A DNA stretch of 64,000 nucleotides. Origin: Avena insularis. Taxonomy: Eukaryota > Streptophyta > Magnoliopsida > Poales > Poaceae. The translations under genes and the position numbers were made by a program. Positions 10,541-21,400 of the stretch are shown in pieces. Within the stretch, counting starts at the first letter, position 1, and every line of letters starts with the position of its first letter. The notes below the pieces were generated by a model, which saw only the letters and a list, made by a program, of their open reading frames with translations, had not been told where the DNA came from and ran no database searches. The stretch is from the NCBI GenBank assembly GCA_023614405.1, contig CM042687.1, positions 232,092,292-232,156,291 on the forward strand, read 5' to 3'.

Positions 10541-11865
10541 ACTCGGGACCCGGTCCCAAGCGCTTCCTTAGGGACTAAGCCATCTCCTTCAGCCGGATCC
10601 ACTTGCTTTTACTGCAAGGCGGATAGCTACTGGAAGATAAATTGTAGCAATTACTTGGCCGACAAAGCCAAGAGTGGAGGTATGACTTTCGACTCCAGTA
10701 CACTTGTTTGCAATGTTATATACATTTATCTTGCTGATGCACCTAATAGTTCTTAGGTATATGATACCGGATCAGTTATTCACATCCGCAACTTGTTGTA
10801 GGGACTGGTAAGAACTAGGTGCATAGCAAGAGGCACAGTTGATATTCGAGTCGACAACAAAGCAAGATTTGCTGCGTTGGAAGTCAGCACGATGCAACTT
10901 CATTTACCTTCCGGATTCATTATGGAACTGAATAATTGTTATGATGTTCCAGTGCTCAGTCGAAACGTTATTCCTGCTTCATGTTTGATGAGGCAAGGCT
11001 ATGAGTCGAATATCAAGAATAATGGTTGTTCTTTGTATTTGAATGATATGTTTCACGGCTTTGCACCCGTCCAAGACGGGTTATTTATTTTGAATCTTGA
11101 TGGTGAGTCAGTTTATAACATAAATGTTAAAAGGTTGAAACCAAATGATGTGAATATGGCTTACTTTTGGCTCTGTCGGCTTGGTCATATAAGTTAGAAA
11201 CGCATGAAGAAACTCCATGATGATGGACAACTAACTTCGTTCGACTTGGAGTCGTCCGAGACATGCGAATCTTGCCTACTCGGCAAAATGACCAAGACAC
11301 CTTTTGCAAAGAGTTGTGAAAGGGCGTTCGATTTGTTGGGACTAGTACATAGTGATGTATGTGGACCAATGAGCATGACAGCCAGAGGTGGTTATGAGTA
11401 CTTCATTACCTTCATTGATGATTTGAGTCAGTATGGATATATCTACTTGATGAAACATAAGTTGGAAGCCTTTGAAAAGTTCAAAGAATTCTAGAATGAA
11501 GCACAAAATCAACTCGGCAAGAAAATAAAGTTTCTTCGATCGGACCAAGGAGGTGAGTACATGAGCCATGAGTTTGATGACCATCTGAAAGGTTGCAGAA
11601 TAGTTCCCCAACTTACTCCGCTAGGAACACTGCAAAGGAATGGTGTTTCAGAAAGGCGGAATCGGACCTTGTTGGACATGGTACGATCTATGATGATTCG
11701 AAAAGATCTGCCTTTATCATTTTGGGGTTTTTGTCTAGAAACAGATGTGTTCACACTAAACAAAGTACCATAAAAGTCGGTAGAGAAGACACCACATGAG
11801 ATGTGGACAGGCAAAACGCCGAGTTTATCTTTTGTTAAGATTTGGGGTTGTGAAGCATTTGTCAA
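10541..11865 (+). pseudogene. Copia protease and integrase (broken)
   Basis: Protease is marked by VYDTGSVIHI near 10757, with the catalytic Asp-Thr-Gly kept but a TAG just before it. The pre-integrase part has the zinc-binding HHCC region around LCRLGHIS and CESCLLGK (11170-11285). The integrase core shows the first Asp in DVCGPMS near 11353, the second in SDQGGEY near 11540, and the Glu in NGVSERRNRTLL near 11645. The conserved SFVKIWGCEAFVKR stretch follows near 11830. Stops near 10756, 10799, 11197, 11492 and 11771 interrupt the frame. Protease cuts the polyprotein and integrase inserts cDNA; neither can be made from this copy. Confidence 0.8.
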
Positions 11866-13731
11866 GCGGCTTCAGTTGGACAAGCTTACAGCCAAGTCGG
11901 ATAAGTGTATTTTTGTGGGGTATCCGAGGGAAACCTTGGGTTACTACTTCCACAACCAAGAAGAGGGCAAAGTGTTTTCGCTCGAAATGGTGTCTTCCTT
12001 GAGAAAGAGTTTCTCAGTCGGGGAGTTAGTGGGAGCATGGTGCAGCTCGGAGAAATTCGAGAGGAACCGACTAGTAGAGAGTTGGCAAAAACCTTGGAGG
12101 TTGAGCCGATCATGGTGGCTGAGCCGAAAATAGCACCTATACTACGAAGATCGGCAAGATTATGAAGTGTGCATGATGTATTACTGTTAGACAGTGATGA
12201 GCCGGCAAATTATTCGGAAGCGATGGTGGGATATGATTCTGAGTCATGGCTTGGAGCCATGATATCCGAGTTAAAATCCATGGATGAAAATCTAGTTTGG
12301 AACTTGGTTGATCTGCCAGATGGTGCAAGACCCGTCGAGTGCAAATGGGTCTTTAAGAAGAAAACTGATATGGATGGAAATGTTTCCGTCTATAAAGCAC
12401 GTCTTGTCGTGAAGGGGTTCTGACAAGTTCAAGGAGTTGATTACGACGAGACATTCTCGCCCGTAGTGATGCTTAAATCAGTTCGGATCATGCTAGCTAT
12501 AACAGCCTATTTCGACTATGAGATATGGCAGATGGATGTCAAAACGGATTTCCTTAACGGAAATTTAACCGAGGACATGTATATGATATAGCCCGAGGGG
12601 TTTGTCAATCCGGCTAATGCCGACGAAGTGTGCAAACTTCAAAAATCCATTTATGGGTTGAAGTAAGCATCTCGGAGTTGGAATATTCACTTTAATGAGG
12701 TAGTCAAATCGTTTGGCTTCATCAAGAGTGATTATGATTCTTGTTTATACAAGAATTTTAGTGGGATCAAAGTAAACTTTCTAATCTTATTTGTGGATGA
12801 CATATTACTGATTGGAAATGATGTCTAGATGTTGCAAGAAACCAAGGAATCATTGGAAAAGAGTTTCTCAATGAAAGACTTGGGTGAGGCAACATACATC
12901 CTTGGAATCCGGATATATAGAGATAGATCAAGACGGCTCATTGGATTGAGTCAGAGTACTTATTTGGACAAAGTGTTGAAGAAGTTCAACATGGAATCGT
13001 CTAAGAAGGGGTTCTTACCGATGTCCCATGGTGTAAAACTTAGCAAGACTCGGTGTCCTTCGACAACTGATGAGCGAAGTCGGATGAGTGCGATTCCATA
13101 TGCTTCTGTAGTCGGATCCATCATGTATGCCATGATTTGTACTAGGCCGGATGTTTCATATGCTCTAAGTGTTGTGAGAAGATAACAGGCTGATCCTGGA
13201 GAAATCCACTGGACAGCGGCTAAAAATATCCTAAAGTACTTGAGAAGGACTAAGGATATGTTCTTGGTTTATGGAGGTGAAGGTGAACTCAGTGTAAAGG
13301 GTTACACGGATGCGAGTTATCTTACCGACTCTGATGATTCTCGTTCGCAATCCGGATACGTGTTTATTATAAACGGAGGTGCCGTGAGCTGGAAGAGTTC
13401 CAAGCAAGAGATTATGTCTGCATCTACAATAGAGGCTAAGTATATTGCCGCCTTGGAGGCAGCAAAGGAAGATGTTTGGATGAGGAATTTCCTCAGAGAT
13501 CTTGGTGTGGTTTAGGGCTCATACAATCTGTTAGACGTGTATTGTGACAATGATGGTGCTATTGCACAAGCCAAGGAACCTAGACAACACCACAAGAACA
13601 AGCACATACTCATGCGGTGCCACCTGATTTGCCAGTTCGTGGATCAGGGTGATATCAAGTTATGCAAGGTACACACGGATGCAAATATTGTGGATCCGTT
13701 GATGAAGCCGCTGCCACAGCCAAAGCATTAG
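11866..13731 (+). pseudogene. Copia reverse transcriptase and RNase H (broken)
   Basis: After the integrase tail (CIFVGYPRETLGYYFHN), RT motifs appear in order: VECKWVFKKK near 12340, KARLVVKGF, QMDVKTDFLNGNL near 12530, IYGLK near 12650 and the catalytic FVDDILLIGND near 12795. The connection region LGIRIYRDRSRRLIGLSQS follows. RNase H starts near 13280 (GYTDASYLTD) and contains SKQEIMSASTIEAKY and YCDNDGAIAQAKEP; it ends at PLMKPLPQPKH before a stop at 13729-13731. Stops at about 12421, 12589, 12664, 12826, 13183 and 13513 break it. Four of these fit a C to T change of a Gln or Arg codon (12421, 12589, 12664, 12826). Confidence 0.85.
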
Positions 13732-13794
13732 GCGCACCTAAAAGCTATGGGCATTAGATGCTTAGACATGTGATGTTGGAAGATTGACTCTAGT

Positions 13795-13807
13795 GCAAGT
13801 GGGAGAC
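13795..13807 (+). other. Copia polypurine tract
   Basis: The purine-rich run aagtgggaga sits directly before the 3' LTR and would prime plus-strand DNA synthesis. Confidence 0.8.
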
Positions 13808-15177
13808 TGTTGGGAATATTCCCTAGAGGCAATCATGTATGATGATATTTCCCATTGTATTCATGAAGTTATTAAGTTGTCCTTGTATAATCATATGATG
13901 TGTATCATCGAATATGTGATTCGGTTGTGGAACTATACATTCATGTTGTTTGTACTAAATATCCTTGGTCATCAAGGTTGTGCTGGACACACAACTTAGA
14001 CCAATGTGAAAGTCAGCTTGATGACTCGGTTCCACTTGTCATGGGCATGGAGATGCCATTCCAACTCACACAGATTCGGCTAAAGAGTTTAGCGAGTCGG
14101 ATTGACCCATATTGAGGTACAACGAACAAGTTGTCATTTGTATATCTCAATCAATTTAATCCTTAGACCCGAGGTTGTTGCATAGTCCGAGTTGAGGATC
14201 ACCAACTTAGGTTCTATCAAATGCTGATCCCTAACTAGGCAGTTATAAAGGCAGAGTTCGGGTCGACTGAGAATCAAGCTGCGTGATGTGGATAACCAAG
14301 ATGGGATTTTGCCCCTCCACTTGGAGAGATATTCTTTGGGACCTCTCAGATGATATGATTCGGAAAGCATGGCCACGCGCGACTTGGTTAAGTGTTAACC
14401 GAGGCGATCGAGTAAAAGTTAGTCGGATGAATCACTTATCTCGGATCGAGAAGAGAGTCGGACTATTTAAGGGATGACAAATATTCGCCTATAGTCTGAC
14501 AAGGTATATCATGAGGAAAAAGGGACTCACACGTAAGTCACATTGGAAAGGCAAGTCGTCATGACTCTTTGGTACTTGGGAGTCGGCATGTTCTGCTAGG
14601 AGCCGCTACCAACTGATCGATTGAGAGTCAGACTCCAATCATGTCCAAGTAGCCATGAGCCTGCGGGGTCACACACTTAAGAGCTGGAGCAAGTTCGGAT
14701 TGGATCTGAACCGGAAATCTGGTTGGGTTGGACCCGAGCCAGATTTGGACTAAGTCAGTGAGTCGGACTCACAATGACTAATATTATATGAGCTTTAGTG
14801 AATGGGCCACGAGTGAGTGGAGCCCATGTTCACTCCCTATATATAGTGGGGCATAGAAACCCAGAAGGGTTGATCGGTTAGGTCATTCCACGAGTTGGAA
14901 ACCCTAGCTCCACAGCAGTCCTTTTGATGTACTAAACCTAGCAGTTCACCGCCGGCGCCCCTCCTTGTACGCGTGGATACCAGCAGAGGTGTTGTACGAT
15001 CAACACTAGGACGATCGAATCAGATCGTGAGGACTGCACTGCATTTAACTAACGCGGTTCATCAATAATCCGCAACTGCGCGTCTAGTGGTAATCCTCGT
15101 GGCCTTCTACCTCAGCTAGATCTTGGGATCACCATGTTAGAGTAAAAAGTTTTGTTTTATCTCTACATGGCCCAAAA
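13808..15177 (+). repeat. Copia 3' LTR
   Basis: A 1370-bp copy of the 5' LTR that starts TGTTGGG and ends CCCAAAA (C to A relative to the 5' copy). TATA box at 14838-14845. The right target duplication GTTAT follows at 15178-15182. Confidence 0.92.
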
Positions 15178-15489
15178 GTTATGCCCTAAAGGCTCCCATA
15201 GGTCTAGCTTATATAGTCGCCAGATCCTAGGGTTACAGGCAAAGTCCTAGCCGGACAGGTTACAGAGTCCTTCACGATACACAACTAGTCTAACATGTCT
15301 TGCACTCCAAGGCTCCGTATACGCTGGTGACTCCTCCGTAGCCTTCCTTTATTTGGCATGGGACTCCCTTTTGGATTCGTCTAACTGGGCCGCCCAGCAG
15401 GCCATGGGCCTTGCTACCAACTGTGGGCCACCCGGGTTATCCTGATTAGAGACATGCAATGGTGGTACCCATTTAGCATATCCCCAACA
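15178..15489 (-). repeat. outer Tat 3' LTR, proximal part
   Basis: This continues the LTR interrupted at 7183 and matches 41932-42243. A TATA box (TATATAAG on the minus strand) lies at 15208-15215. In minus orientation the LTR starts TGTTGGGGATATGC at 15489. Confidence 0.9.
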
Positions 15490-15936
15490 ATAGCCCCCAG
15501 AGAACTCCGAGATCTTGCGCCGTCTTGCCTTTCCAGATTGAATGCTCCATCTAGATGAATGTTAGCAAATCATCAAGCAATATCTTGTAGTCCTCCCAAT
15601 AACCCTGCAATTTTCTCCGTCTTCAACATCTAAGTAGGAGAACTGCTGAATCTTCCATCGTACTATTCTCGTAGTCGGACAGGATCCGTCCATGCCGGAA
15701 TCTTCAGATGGGATGGTTCACCTGCCTATGTTAGTAGAGAGTTGTAGACCATAGGTCAGTAATGCCTCGTAAGTCACACATGTAGGGAACACAATCATAA
15801 CAGTTTTTCTCGCACGAAGGATGCGAAACATTGGCAGCAGTGGTGGGAACGTGGCGAAATTTCTGCGCACGCGCACGCACACGTTGTCCATGCAGCAACC
15901 GTTCGATCAACTTGCACGAATCTTGACGCTGAGTAC
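15490..15936. other. outer Tat polypurine tract and spacer before the antisense gene
   Basis: Minus-strand CTCTGGGGGCTAT at 15490-15502 abuts the 3' LTR and is the polypurine tract. The rest has no gene that I can support. On the plus strand it forms the upstream region of the antisense gene, ending at its TATA box. Confidence 0.7.
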
Positions 15937-15948
15937 TATAAATTATAA
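15937..15948 (+). promoter_or_regulatory. TATA box of the outer antisense gene
   Basis: TATAAATTATAA lies about 150 bp upstream of the ATG at 16093, on the strand opposite to gag-pol. The distance suits a plant core promoter plus short leader. A comparable TATA box precedes the antisense gene of the inner element. Confidence 0.55.
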
Positions 15949-16092
15949 CCATGGTAATTCTTATTCTTTCACCGCATTCTTCATCGCATCGTCTTCTTCC
16001 TCCAGAAAATGCCTCCTCGAGCTCTCCGCGCACACTGAGGGAAAAACCCTAGCTTTCCCCCAATCCCACAGTCACCTTCTTCCCCCACACCA

Positions 16093-16905
16093 ATGGCAAG
16101 CAGCAGCGCTACCCCATCCATGACGGCAACGAGCGATGCCACGGCCAAGCCGGCGGGCTCCGTTCACGTGCCTCCAGAGGCGTGATGGTGCCATGCACCA
16201 CGGTGACCATATTCCAGCGGGGCTGGAACTGCTGGAAGAGGAGGGCGATTCCCATAAGGGAGAGTGGCACGACTGCGATATCACTGAGAGCAATCTCAAG
16301 GAGATGCTCGCCGAAGGGTACCTTCCCACGACGGAGGGGCTGGTCTGGCGGGCGGCATCGACCGGCGAGGTCATCCCTTCTCCTCAAGCCAGAGAAAAGG
16401 TGTACCTCAAAGCCCAACTGGTACGTGGCGTCTCCCTCCCAATCTCCGATTTCTTCATAGAGGTCCTTAGCTACTACCGGGTTCAACCTCAGAACCTTTG
16501 TCTGAATAGCATCCTCTCGCTTAGCAACTACGCGGTGCTTTGTGAGGGCTACCTAGGAATTAGGCCTAGGTTAGATCTGTATATATATTTCTTCACTATC
16601 AAGAGGGAAGCCGGAGTGAGCAAGGATGAGATCAAAAATTGTGGAACTATTATCTTCAAGATCCGGCCTGGCCGGCGGTTCCCCGACATTATAGGCCATG
16701 AGTCCTGCAAGAACTGGCAGAGGACGTACTTCTATGGCCCAGACATCCCTTTGGATGGCCGAGAAGGAATGTACCCGGACTTTGTCGATGGAGCTGACGC
16801 TGAAGCCCTGACATGGAGATCCCAAGCCCTCCTTCCCTCCGATGACGAAGCCTCTCGTGCTATAAGGCGGCTTGAGTGGCTCGTAGACACGGGTCTAACC
16901 GGGTT
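16093..16905 (+). pseudogene. outer Tat antisense gene, 5' part (Transposase_28-like)
   Basis: This gene is coded on the strand opposite to gag-pol. The first ATG (MASSSATPSMTATS) leads into a frameshift near 16182. The main frame then runs to the insertion point. It carries the plant domain known as Transposase_28 or putative gypsy-type transposon, seen here as GVSLPISDFF, LNSILSLSNYAVLCEGYLG, IRPRLDLYIYFF and SCKNWQRTYFYG. Its function is unknown; the domain name does not prove transposase activity. The frame breaks at 16905 where the inner Tat element inserted, and resumes in phase at 31190: DTGLTG on the left joins LDLAMCW on the right. Antisense ORFs with this domain are known in Tat elements such as those related to Grande and RIRE2. 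Confidence 0.8.
16901..16905. repeat. left target-site duplication GGGTT of the inner Tat element
   Basis: GGGTT precedes the LTR at 16906 and repeats exactly after the other LTR at 31185-31189. Confidence 0.92.
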
Positions 16906-17685
16906 TGTCATGGTGGCACGACAGATGCCATGGGTAGGCTAATATATGGGGCCAATGGATGCTAGAGGGATCCGGGGAGGGAATATGTAGTTACTTCTAC
17001 ACTCAAATGAGTAATATGCAGATCCTTATTTCTCTTCTCTTGGGCTACAAGTGCTCCTCGAGCTGTTTGCAAGAAGAGAACTACAACTCGAGCCTTACGG
17101 CCTCAAATGAATCGATCCCCCTCTCAGGAGTCCATGCCTCTCCTTATAAAGGGGTTCCTTGACTCCTTCTAGGGCTGATGTGGCAAGCATATTCTTGGAA
17201 TATGCTTGTCCCAAAGTGGTAACTCGGCGGGCTCCTTTCCGTGTCCCCCTTCTATCGGCGGCAAGGTTCCAGAGGGCCTCACATGTGTACCTCGGGCTTC
17301 CTCACTGTCACCTCCGTGACGCCTGTCTGCCCCTCTGCATCTTTGCTCTTTGTCCTTAGCGTCTGGCTCTGTCTAGAATCCTCCTACAACAACTAGGGTT
17401 TGACCTTAGGCACCTCCTTCTCCTGCAAGCTTCATGTTACTCGGCCTTGTCTTGGATAACTCGGCTCGACCTTTACCTGCATTCAAGTTGTTCATACATA
17501 CTCGGTCGACTTAACTCGTATGTCGGCCGGATCAGGTATCGCTCCCTTCGTAGGTATCATGGCCGTGCTTATCTCGGCCGACTTTTACAGGACTCGGCCG
17601 ATATAAACAGTAACTCGGCATATGATAGGGGAAACTCCTTTTGTCTTCCCCTGTCTTGACCCTATCCAGGGTCACCTCCCCAGCA
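16906..17685 (-). repeat. inner Tat 3' LTR
   Basis: A 780-bp LTR that starts TGTCATGG and ends CCCAGCA in plus coordinates. The minus-strand TATA-like TTTATAAGGA is at 17141-17150. Open frames inside both LTR copies are duplicates of each other and are not genes. Confidence 0.93.
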
Positions 17686-18079
17686 TTAGTCCCCGAAGCT
17701 GGTGTGGTCCTGCCCGTAACCTCGACCAGGCCGCATCAGTTTCCCAATATTCATTTCTCCTCATCTCCGAGTTACTTTTTCCTGTTCAAGGTATCCGCAC
17801 AGCTTCTCGTGCACGCCTCGTCCTACGTGTAACACTCATCATTATTTCTCTAGTTTTTTGTTCCTCTACAGTGCCCACTAACAAGCTACAGTGATTACTG
17901 CGCCTGTCGCGTCGGTGCTACGACGCCTCGCGCACCGCATCGGTTAGGGGGCCTGATCCTCTCCTACGTCGTGTGGTCTTCGGTGTGGCTCCACTCAGCC
18001 GCGAGCGGTTCCGCTGCACGCACGATCTACACGGTTAGCGCTCGCATGCACGATCCCACTAATGCCAGGGCCACGCGGT
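17686..18079. other. inner Tat polypurine tract and spacer
   Basis: Minus-strand CTTCGGGGACTAA at 17686-17698 abuts the LTR and is the polypurine tract. The remaining stretch has no gene I can support and leads into the TATA box of the antisense gene. Confidence 0.7.
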
Positions 18080-18086
18080 TATAAAG
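18080..18086 (+). promoter_or_regulatory. TATA box of the inner antisense gene
   Basis: TATAAAG in the context gcggttataaagagggg lies about 370 bp upstream of the likely ATG at 18451. It is the best core-promoter candidate for transcription opposite to gag-pol. Confidence 0.5.
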
Positions 18087-18450
18087 AGGGGCACGGGGCT
18101 AGAGGGTTCACTTTCCCCTTCGCTTACCGTTGCTATTCTTCCTCCTTGCGCCCGCGCGTCTGCTCGTGCTCCTGCGGTTGCGCCATTGTCGACAGCTTCG
18201 ACAGCGAGGCCACAGTTCCTCCGCTCCGTCGATCTCATCGCCGTGCGCTTGCTCCAGTGCCGTTGCCGATGAGTTTTTCTACGGTCCCATTGCAAGGCTC
18301 CCTCCCTAGACGCATCCGTTGTTTTCTAGATTTCTCGTGCGGCACTTTTCCGCTCCGCCGCCATCTTCGCTTAGAAACACGACAGGGCCCTGCGCCTCTA
18401 AGCCTTGCTCCGCCGTTAGTTCTTCCTCCGTGGATTCCTCCGGCGACCCT

Positions 18451-21400
18451 ATGTCGAGTTCAGTTAGTGGCGCGCTCGTCGAGGATGACGACATAGCGTC
18501 TGGTCCAGAGCGGGGCTCCTGGCAAGGTTCCTCCGTCACTCGTCGTGAGATCGAGTGGCTAATTAGGACTCGCCGGATTCCTGCCGAGGTAGGCTATCGC
18601 TTACCCGGCAACGAATCTTCTCCCGTACTCAACGAAGGCGAGTATGTTGTATTCATGTCCCACTTTGCTCGTGGGTTCGGTCTCCCCCTTAGCGATTTCA
18701 CTAGGGATTTCCTCGATTACTTCGGCCTTTAGCCGTGTCACCTTCCGGCTAGTGCCATCGCCTCCCTATCCGCTTTTATCTCGGCCTCGGAAGGATACTT
18801 CGGCCTCTGGCCACACGTATGGTCCAAATTCTTCCAGATCCGATCTAACGTCGTTCTAGACAAATCCCTTTACCCCTCTGAGAAGTTGCTTACCCAGTGT
18901 GGAGCCGCGTCCATCACACCTCGGAGAAAATCCGAGTTCCCTCATGTTGCTGGTCTTGAGTCTTGCAAGAAGTGGCATAGATCGTTTTTCTATGTCAAGA
19001 ACACTGGAAAGGAAGACAAGATTTGGCTCCCTGCCTTCTCCATCGGCCCCCTTCCAAGACTGACTGGACCTACAACCCGAGGAAGAGCCATGCCTTGGCC
19101 GAGGTCTTCGAGATTCGGCTGAAGGAGTTGATCCGCGCCGGGCTACGTGGCGAGGATATGATGACCACTTTCGTCAGCAGCCGAATCTGCCCTTTCCAGC
19201 ATCGCACGCACAAGCTCTGTTACATGAGCGGTCCCCTCGATCCCAACCGAGTCTCAACGGTTGAGCTCAAGGATTATCTTATTTACAAGCGTGTCCGAGC
19301 TATCTTCAAGACTGATATGCCGGAGGACTGGACCTGGGGGCTGAAGCCGTTCACCCGCGGGAATCCCCCTCCCGAGGTAAGTTAACGCATTTGTGTTTTG
19401 TTTCCTAATCGCGTTTGTGACTCCTTTTGCTAATTCCTCTTTGTCTCTTTTCTTGCAGAGATTTGCGGAGCAAAAGATCGAGGATGCCGAGGTTCTGTCC
19501 CTCCCGTGGACTGCAGATCGGAACACCCCAGACAGCGGGGAGCCTGACTTGGAGGAGTTTGTTCCTAAGTCGGACGTTGCTCCAGTTCGCGCCCGTGGCA
19601 AGACCTCGGCCCACAGGGAGGAAGGTGACTCGGACGACGTCCAAATTCTTGAGGTAGTCGCCGTAATGCCTATCTCTTATGCATTTCCGGCCTCTACTTT
19701 CCCAGCTAATCAGGCTGGTCAGGTGCACGACGCCGAGCCTCTCGCCTCCTCGAGGAAGCGTAGTGCTCCATCCGTTCCTTCCGAAGCTGCTCCCAAGAAG
19801 CGAACCAAGAAATTAGCCCAGCATCCTCCGAAGCGTAAAACCATGCCCGGAGTTACTGGGTGAGTTCATTTTCATTTGTATTTATTGTTTCTCTCTTTCT
19901 GTCTTTTGATTCGACTTTTTGTGCTTTTGTAGCGCTCCTCTTTCTGCCAAGCCAAGCGGTCCGAGTATGACAAGTCACACAACTCGGCTGCCTTCTCCTC
20001 CGCCTCCTGGAGATACTCGGGCTCCTAGTCCCGCTCGTGTCGACTCTCCTCCTGCGCCGACTCGGACGTCACCTCAGCAAGATGTACCCACAGCTTCCAT
20101 TGCTGACGCCGACCTAACTCCGTTAGCAGATCCTGCTACCAAACCTGTTGCCTCCGTTACGACCCGTGAAGTTTCCCCTGAGGTTCCTTTGACCCCCCAA
20201 TTCCAACTGTGACTCCAACTCCAGCCGAGGATGTCACCATCTCGGCCCCCTCGAAAACTATAGTTCCTCCTGCTTCCAAAGATGCCACCCCTAGTGACGA
20301 GGTTGCAGCTCCTGCCGACACCTCTTCTAAGGCTAAGAAGGTCGTTGTCACCAAACCTCCCTCATCTCAGAAAGGACCTGCTAGCTCTTCTCAACCCACC
20401 ATTGCTGATGCGCTCCATAAGGGGGTTTCCTCTGCTAAAACCGTTTTCATCCTGGCCGCTGATACTCGGCTTACTCTCCACAAGAGTCCCGCGGCGGCGG
20501 TGGTTACATAATGGGTCCGAGGTAAAGTACTGACCCGTACTGAGAGTGGGAACAACCTCGGCTCTCTGGTGGAGTACGCCAATAATTGGAACGCTGCTGA
20601 TCAGCTAGAGGGCAATCCGAGCAATCAGCCATTTCATCTCTCCGACATCAGCAGTCGTTTGCATATGGCTGCTAAGATCGTTCTTGACAGCGATAAGATG
20701 AACGAGGTAATTGCTTCCGTTGATATCTGGTTAGTTATTCAAATGATAGTATATATACCCTAGTCCCCGAAGCTTGCAGCCGAATAACTTGTTGTTCGTT
20801 TGGAAGCTTTATTAAGCTTAAAGTGCGTTATTTGCCGAGTAAATTTCCTGTATGACTTTGACTCATCGTGGTTCATTTGTATTCCATATTAAGTGTTTGC
20901 TGAATCCGGATCTATTTCGGCTTTGATTATCCAGTCATTTAGGTCCGAGATAGGTTTTGCTCGATTCGGATCTGTTTAGCTTTGAATATCTAGCCACCTA
21001 GATCCGAGTTAAGCTTTGCTTGATTCGGATTTGTCGTAGCTTCGAATATCCAGCCACCTAGATCCGAGTTAAGCTTTGCTTGATTCGGATTTGTCTTAGC
21101 TTCGAATATCCAGCCACCTAGATCCGAGTTAAGCTTTGCTTGATTCGGATTTGTCTTAGCTTCGAATATCCAGCCACCTAGATCCGAGTTAAGCTTTGCT
21201 TGATTCGGATCTGTCTTAGCTTCGAATACCCAGCCACCTAGATTCGAGTTAAGCTTTGCTTGATTCGGATCTATTTTAGCTTTGAATATCTGACTGTGTA
21301 ATTTATTTTGTCGCTTAGGTTGCCCATGATCGGCGGACAGCCGAATTCCAAAGGCTGCTTTTCGCGCACAAGAAATTGCAAGAGAAGTATGAGAAAGTTC

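Larger units (their letters stand above)
7184..15177 (+). mobile_element. full-length Copia element, Angela/BARE-like
   Basis: Complete LTR-to-LTR structure of 7994 bp: LTR 7184-8551, primer site, leader of about 1.26 kb, gag, protease, integrase, RT, RNase H, polypurine tract and LTR 13808-15177. Integrase lies before RT, which defines Copia. The LTR opening TGTTGGGAATATGCCC and RT motifs such as GTCTRPDVSYAL-like and SKQ...STIEAKY place it near the Angela/BARE-1 lineage of grasses. It inserted into the 3' LTR of the outer Tat element with a 5-bp duplication. Many premature stops show it is defective. Confidence 0.92.
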
